Assembly (NCBI GenBank): GCA_021163705.1
Contig: JAGGTO010000016.1
Coordinates: forward strand, 1 to 5,913
Source of the DNA: Thermoplasmata archaeon
Lineage (GTDB): Archaea; Thermoplasmatota; Thermoplasmata; Thermoplasmatales; Aciduliprofundaceae
Direction of reading: 5' to 3'
DNA: 5,913 bases
This document shows, in pieces, positions 4,398 through 5,913 of this stretch. The position numbers and the translations under genes are program-made. Numbering within the stretch: the first letter of the stretch is position 1; the number at the start of each line of letters is the position of its first letter. The notes under the pieces were generated by a model. It was not told the origin of the DNA, ran no database searches, and was given only the letters and a program-made list of their open reading frames with translations.

Positions 4398-4417
4398 ATC
4401 TTTAAAATCCCCCGCTC

Positions 4418-4427
4418 ATATTAAAAC
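4418..4427 (-). promoter_or_regulatory. TATA box of priS
   Basis: The minus strand reads GTTTTAATAT, preceded by purine-rich AGGAAAGAAAT (BRE-like). It is centred about 25 bases before the GTG at 4397, so the transcript would start at or within a few bases of the start codon. Since the weak GGGGGAT Shine-Dalgarno match lies between them, it would mostly fall outside such an mRNA. Confidence 0.5.
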
Positions 4428-4455
4428 ATTTCTTTCCTGATTAAAATCAAGAAAA

Positions 4456-4467
4456 ATATTAAAATAC
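4456..4467 (+). promoter_or_regulatory. TATA box of the membrane-protein gene
   Basis: ATATTAAAATAC, preceded by GAAAAA, is centred about 27 bases before the ATG at 4488, the leaderless spacing. It is divergent from the priS promoter; the two TATA centres are only about 39 bases apart, so the two transcription complexes may compete or be co-regulated (inference). Confidence 0.5.
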
Positions 4468-4487
4468 GGGGAGATTATTTCCAAAAG

Positions 4488-5228
4488 ATGAGGCTCATTG
4501 CATTTCTGATGCTTATTCTTCTTTCTTCCTATATAAGCTCACCTGCTCATGTGCCAAACTTCGATAATTTCACAACCCCTGTGATTGAGCCTGGAAAAGT
4601 TGGAATATTCAATTTCACCATTCAAAACAGATATGCCTATCCCATGGAAGATGTTCTCTTAAATATTGAAATTTACATGTGGGCCACGGAGAATGAACAT
4701 CTCAAAATAAATAAGGTTAGAGATGCTCCCGTAATCCAAGAATCGGGAGAGTATAAATATACACTTCATCTTGGAACGATAGAAGGTGGGGAATTGAAGG
4801 TTGTGAGATTTCACATAAAAACATTTTCTCACACTCCCGATGGTGTATACTTTGTTCGTTTCTCTATCTTCTTTAACTATAATGGCTCTCTGCACAAAAT
4901 GTGGTCTCCCGGTTATTTTTCAAGGGAGGTGTGGGATAATGCCACAAGGAATCATACCTTGAATCTAACATATTTATCCAAGGCTATTGGAGAGCCTGTG
5001 GATGGCATAGTTCCAGATTCCTCGTTCAGCGTAAAACGCAGTCTTATGTGGATTTTTTATGTACTATTGGGAATAACAATATTTGTAGGGATCCTCGCCT
5101 TTTACACCTACTTCAGGGAGGAAGGGAATATAAGGAAGGAAGAGGAAAATATATATCGTCTGAAGGGAAAATACAGGTACCTAGAGAAGGAACTGAGAGA
5201 AAAATTGAAAAAGATAAGAAATCAGTAG
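4488..5228 (+). CDS. Secreted-domain single-pass membrane protein with cytoplasmic coiled coil, function unknown
   Basis: A 246-residue protein. Residues 1-18 (MRLIAFLMLILLSSYISS) form a signal peptide or N-terminal anchor. Residues about 22-182 form an outer, beta-rich domain; the stretch PGKVGIFNFTIQNRYAYPMEDV (35-56) has the look of immunoglobulin-like NEW3/CARDB-type archaeal surface domains. Six N-glycosylation sequons lie in it: N27, N42, N132, N151, N155 and N159, three of them clustered. Residues about 186-209 form a transmembrane helix, followed by a highly charged helix (210-246) rich in Lys, Glu and Arg that is likely a short coiled coil in the cytoplasm. The topology is therefore outside-in, suited to linking a surface domain to a cytoplasmic partner (inference). 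No catalytic motif or cysteine is visible. The mRNA is probably leaderless. Its last 7 bases overlap the convergent phosphoesterase gene. I do not recognise the family. Confidence 0.87.
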   Translation: MRLIAFLMLILLSSYISSPAHVPNFDNFTTPVIEPGKVGIFNFTIQNRYAYPMEDVLLNIEIYMWATENEHLKINKVRDAPVIQESGEYKYTLHLGTIEGGELKVVRFHIKTFSHTPDGVYFVRFSIFFNYNGSLHKMWSPGYFSREVWDNATRNHTLNLTYLSKAIGEPVDGIVPDSSFSVKRSLMWIFYVLLGITIFVGILAFYTYFREEGNIRKEEENIYRLKGKYRYLEKELREKLKKIRNQ

Positions 5229-5890
5229 CCAATGTAGAGCCTTCGTGCCAGGAACTCAGGAAGCCCTTCCTTCAAAATTCTTTCAGCCACCTCATCTATC
5301 GGGTACTCTACCCTCTTTATCTCATATATTCCCCGTTTAATATCTGCAAGGGCATAGGATGCACGAGGATCACCATCCCGTGGCTGCCCCACACTTCCCG
5401 GATTTAGGATGGTACCTTTTTTAAATCTTTTTATGAATGGTACATGGGTATGTCCAAGAACTAGAAGATCAGGATTCTCGTATTCAAATATGGATTCTCT
5501 TACCATATCTGGATAAACATAGTAATCCTCATCCCAGGGAGAGCCATGATGCACAGAAATCTTAAAGTTTTCATATTCAAGGCTCATACTACTTTTAAAG
5601 GAGGCAAGAAAGATGAGATTTTCCCTGGTGAGAGCTTTTCGGGTCCACATGGCAGCGATTTTTGCATATATATTGAAATTTGAATAATCATCGGTAATAA
5701 CTGCCCTATCATGGTTCCCGAGAATGCAGGGAATTTTTCGCTTTTTTATTTCCCATATTACCTCATTTGGATAGGGATTATAGCCCACAAGGTCTCCTGC
5801 ACAGATTATCAAATCCGCATCTTCAATTTTCTCCAGAACTACTTTAAGAGCTGGAAGGTTCCCATGGATATCGGAGATTATGGCGAGCAT
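5222..5890 (-). CDS. Calcineurin-like metallophosphoesterase
   Basis: A 222-residue cytoplasmic enzyme of the Metallophos_2 (YfcE/MJ0936-like, COG0639-like) type. All metal-site motifs are present: DIHGN (7-11, D7 and H9), AGDLVGY (31-37, D33), GNHD (58-61), HHGSP (114-118) and GHTH (146-149), followed by the family block NPGSVGQPRDGDPRASYAL (163-181). Such enzymes bind two metal ions and hydrolyse phosphodiesters or phosphomonoesters; the physiological substrate (cyclic nucleotide, dinucleoside polyphosphate or phosphoprotein) cannot be told from sequence. The AGDLVGYNPYPNEV and AMWTRKALT segments place it in the roughly 220-250 residue subgroup rather than the shorter YfcE core. No signal peptide is present. 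The ATG at 5890 immediately precedes the conserved first strand (MLAIISDIHG), so the start is secure. The promoter is mostly beyond the window. Its stop overlaps the 3' end of the membrane-protein gene by 7 bases on the other strand. Confidence 0.95.
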   Translation of the reverse strand: MLAIISDIHGNLPALKVVLEKIEDADLIICAGDLVGYNPYPNEVIWEIKKRKIPCILGNHDRAVITDDYSNFNIYAKIAAMWTRKALTRENLIFLASFKSSMSLEYENFKISVHHGSPWDEDYYVYPDMVRESIFEYENPDLLVLGHTHVPFIKRFKKGTILNPGSVGQPRDGDPRASYALADIKRGIYEIKRVEYPIDEVAERILKEGLPEFLARRLYIGY

Positions 5891-5913
5891 ATAACTTAAG
5901 AAGAATTTTAAAA

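Noticed and set aside
5048..5407. 119-codon plus-strand frame running through the end of the membrane-protein gene and into the phosphoesterase gene
   Set aside because: It is a shadow crossing two real genes in another frame, with no start signals and no recognisable protein features.
1..5913. CRISPR array, insertion sequence, integrase, toxin-antitoxin or defence cassette
   Set aside because: I found no spaced direct repeats, no transposase or integrase motifs, no terminal inverted repeats and no tRNA-fragment duplication that would mark an attachment site.

Overview
The window is AT-rich archaeal DNA, most likely from a euryarchaeon of the Thermoplasmata type; an Aciduliprofundum-like organism would fit, but that is an inference from gene content and style, not a match. 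The archaeal signs are a DNA primase small subunit (PriS), ribosomal protein eS17, the archaeal wybutosine enzyme Taw3, a short RPA-type single-stranded DNA-binding protein, TATA boxes in place of -35/-10 elements, and several start codons about 25-28 bases from a TATA box, as in leaderless archaeal mRNAs.

Layout. Bases 1-175 (minus strand): a tRNA-Arg(CCU) gene, followed only 4 bases later by the start of a small cysteine-rich protein that runs off the left edge. Bases 176-296 hold two divergent promoters. Bases 297-458 (plus) encode a 53-residue protein I do not recognise, followed by a small hairpin. Bases 602-1753 (plus) encode a class I methyltransferase with a THUMP-like C-terminal domain; a perfect 12-bp inverted repeat covers its stop codon. 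Bases 1887-2336 (plus) encode a single-OB-fold RPA-like protein, and 2386-2964 (plus) Taw3. Then, on the minus strand and convergent with taw3, come eS17 (2936-3142) and PriS (3186-4397). A divergent promoter region (about 4398-4487) separates priS from a signal-peptide-bearing, probably glycosylated single-pass membrane protein (4488-5228, plus). This overlaps tail to tail with a calcineurin-like metallophosphoesterase (5222-5890, minus). No stretch longer than 300 bases lacks a gene.

Functionally this is an informational neighbourhood: a tRNA, a tRNA-modifying enzyme (Taw3), a probable nucleic-acid methyltransferase, an ssDNA-binding-type protein, a ribosomal protein and the catalytic primase subunit. 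There is little sign of long operons; most genes appear to have their own promoter. I see no mobile element, CRISPR array, defence cassette or clear novel multi-gene system. The points most worth a second look are the tRNA-to-microprotein junction, the stop-codon hairpin, the uncharacterised methyltransferase beside taw3, and the absence of the zinc-knuckle cysteines from PriS.
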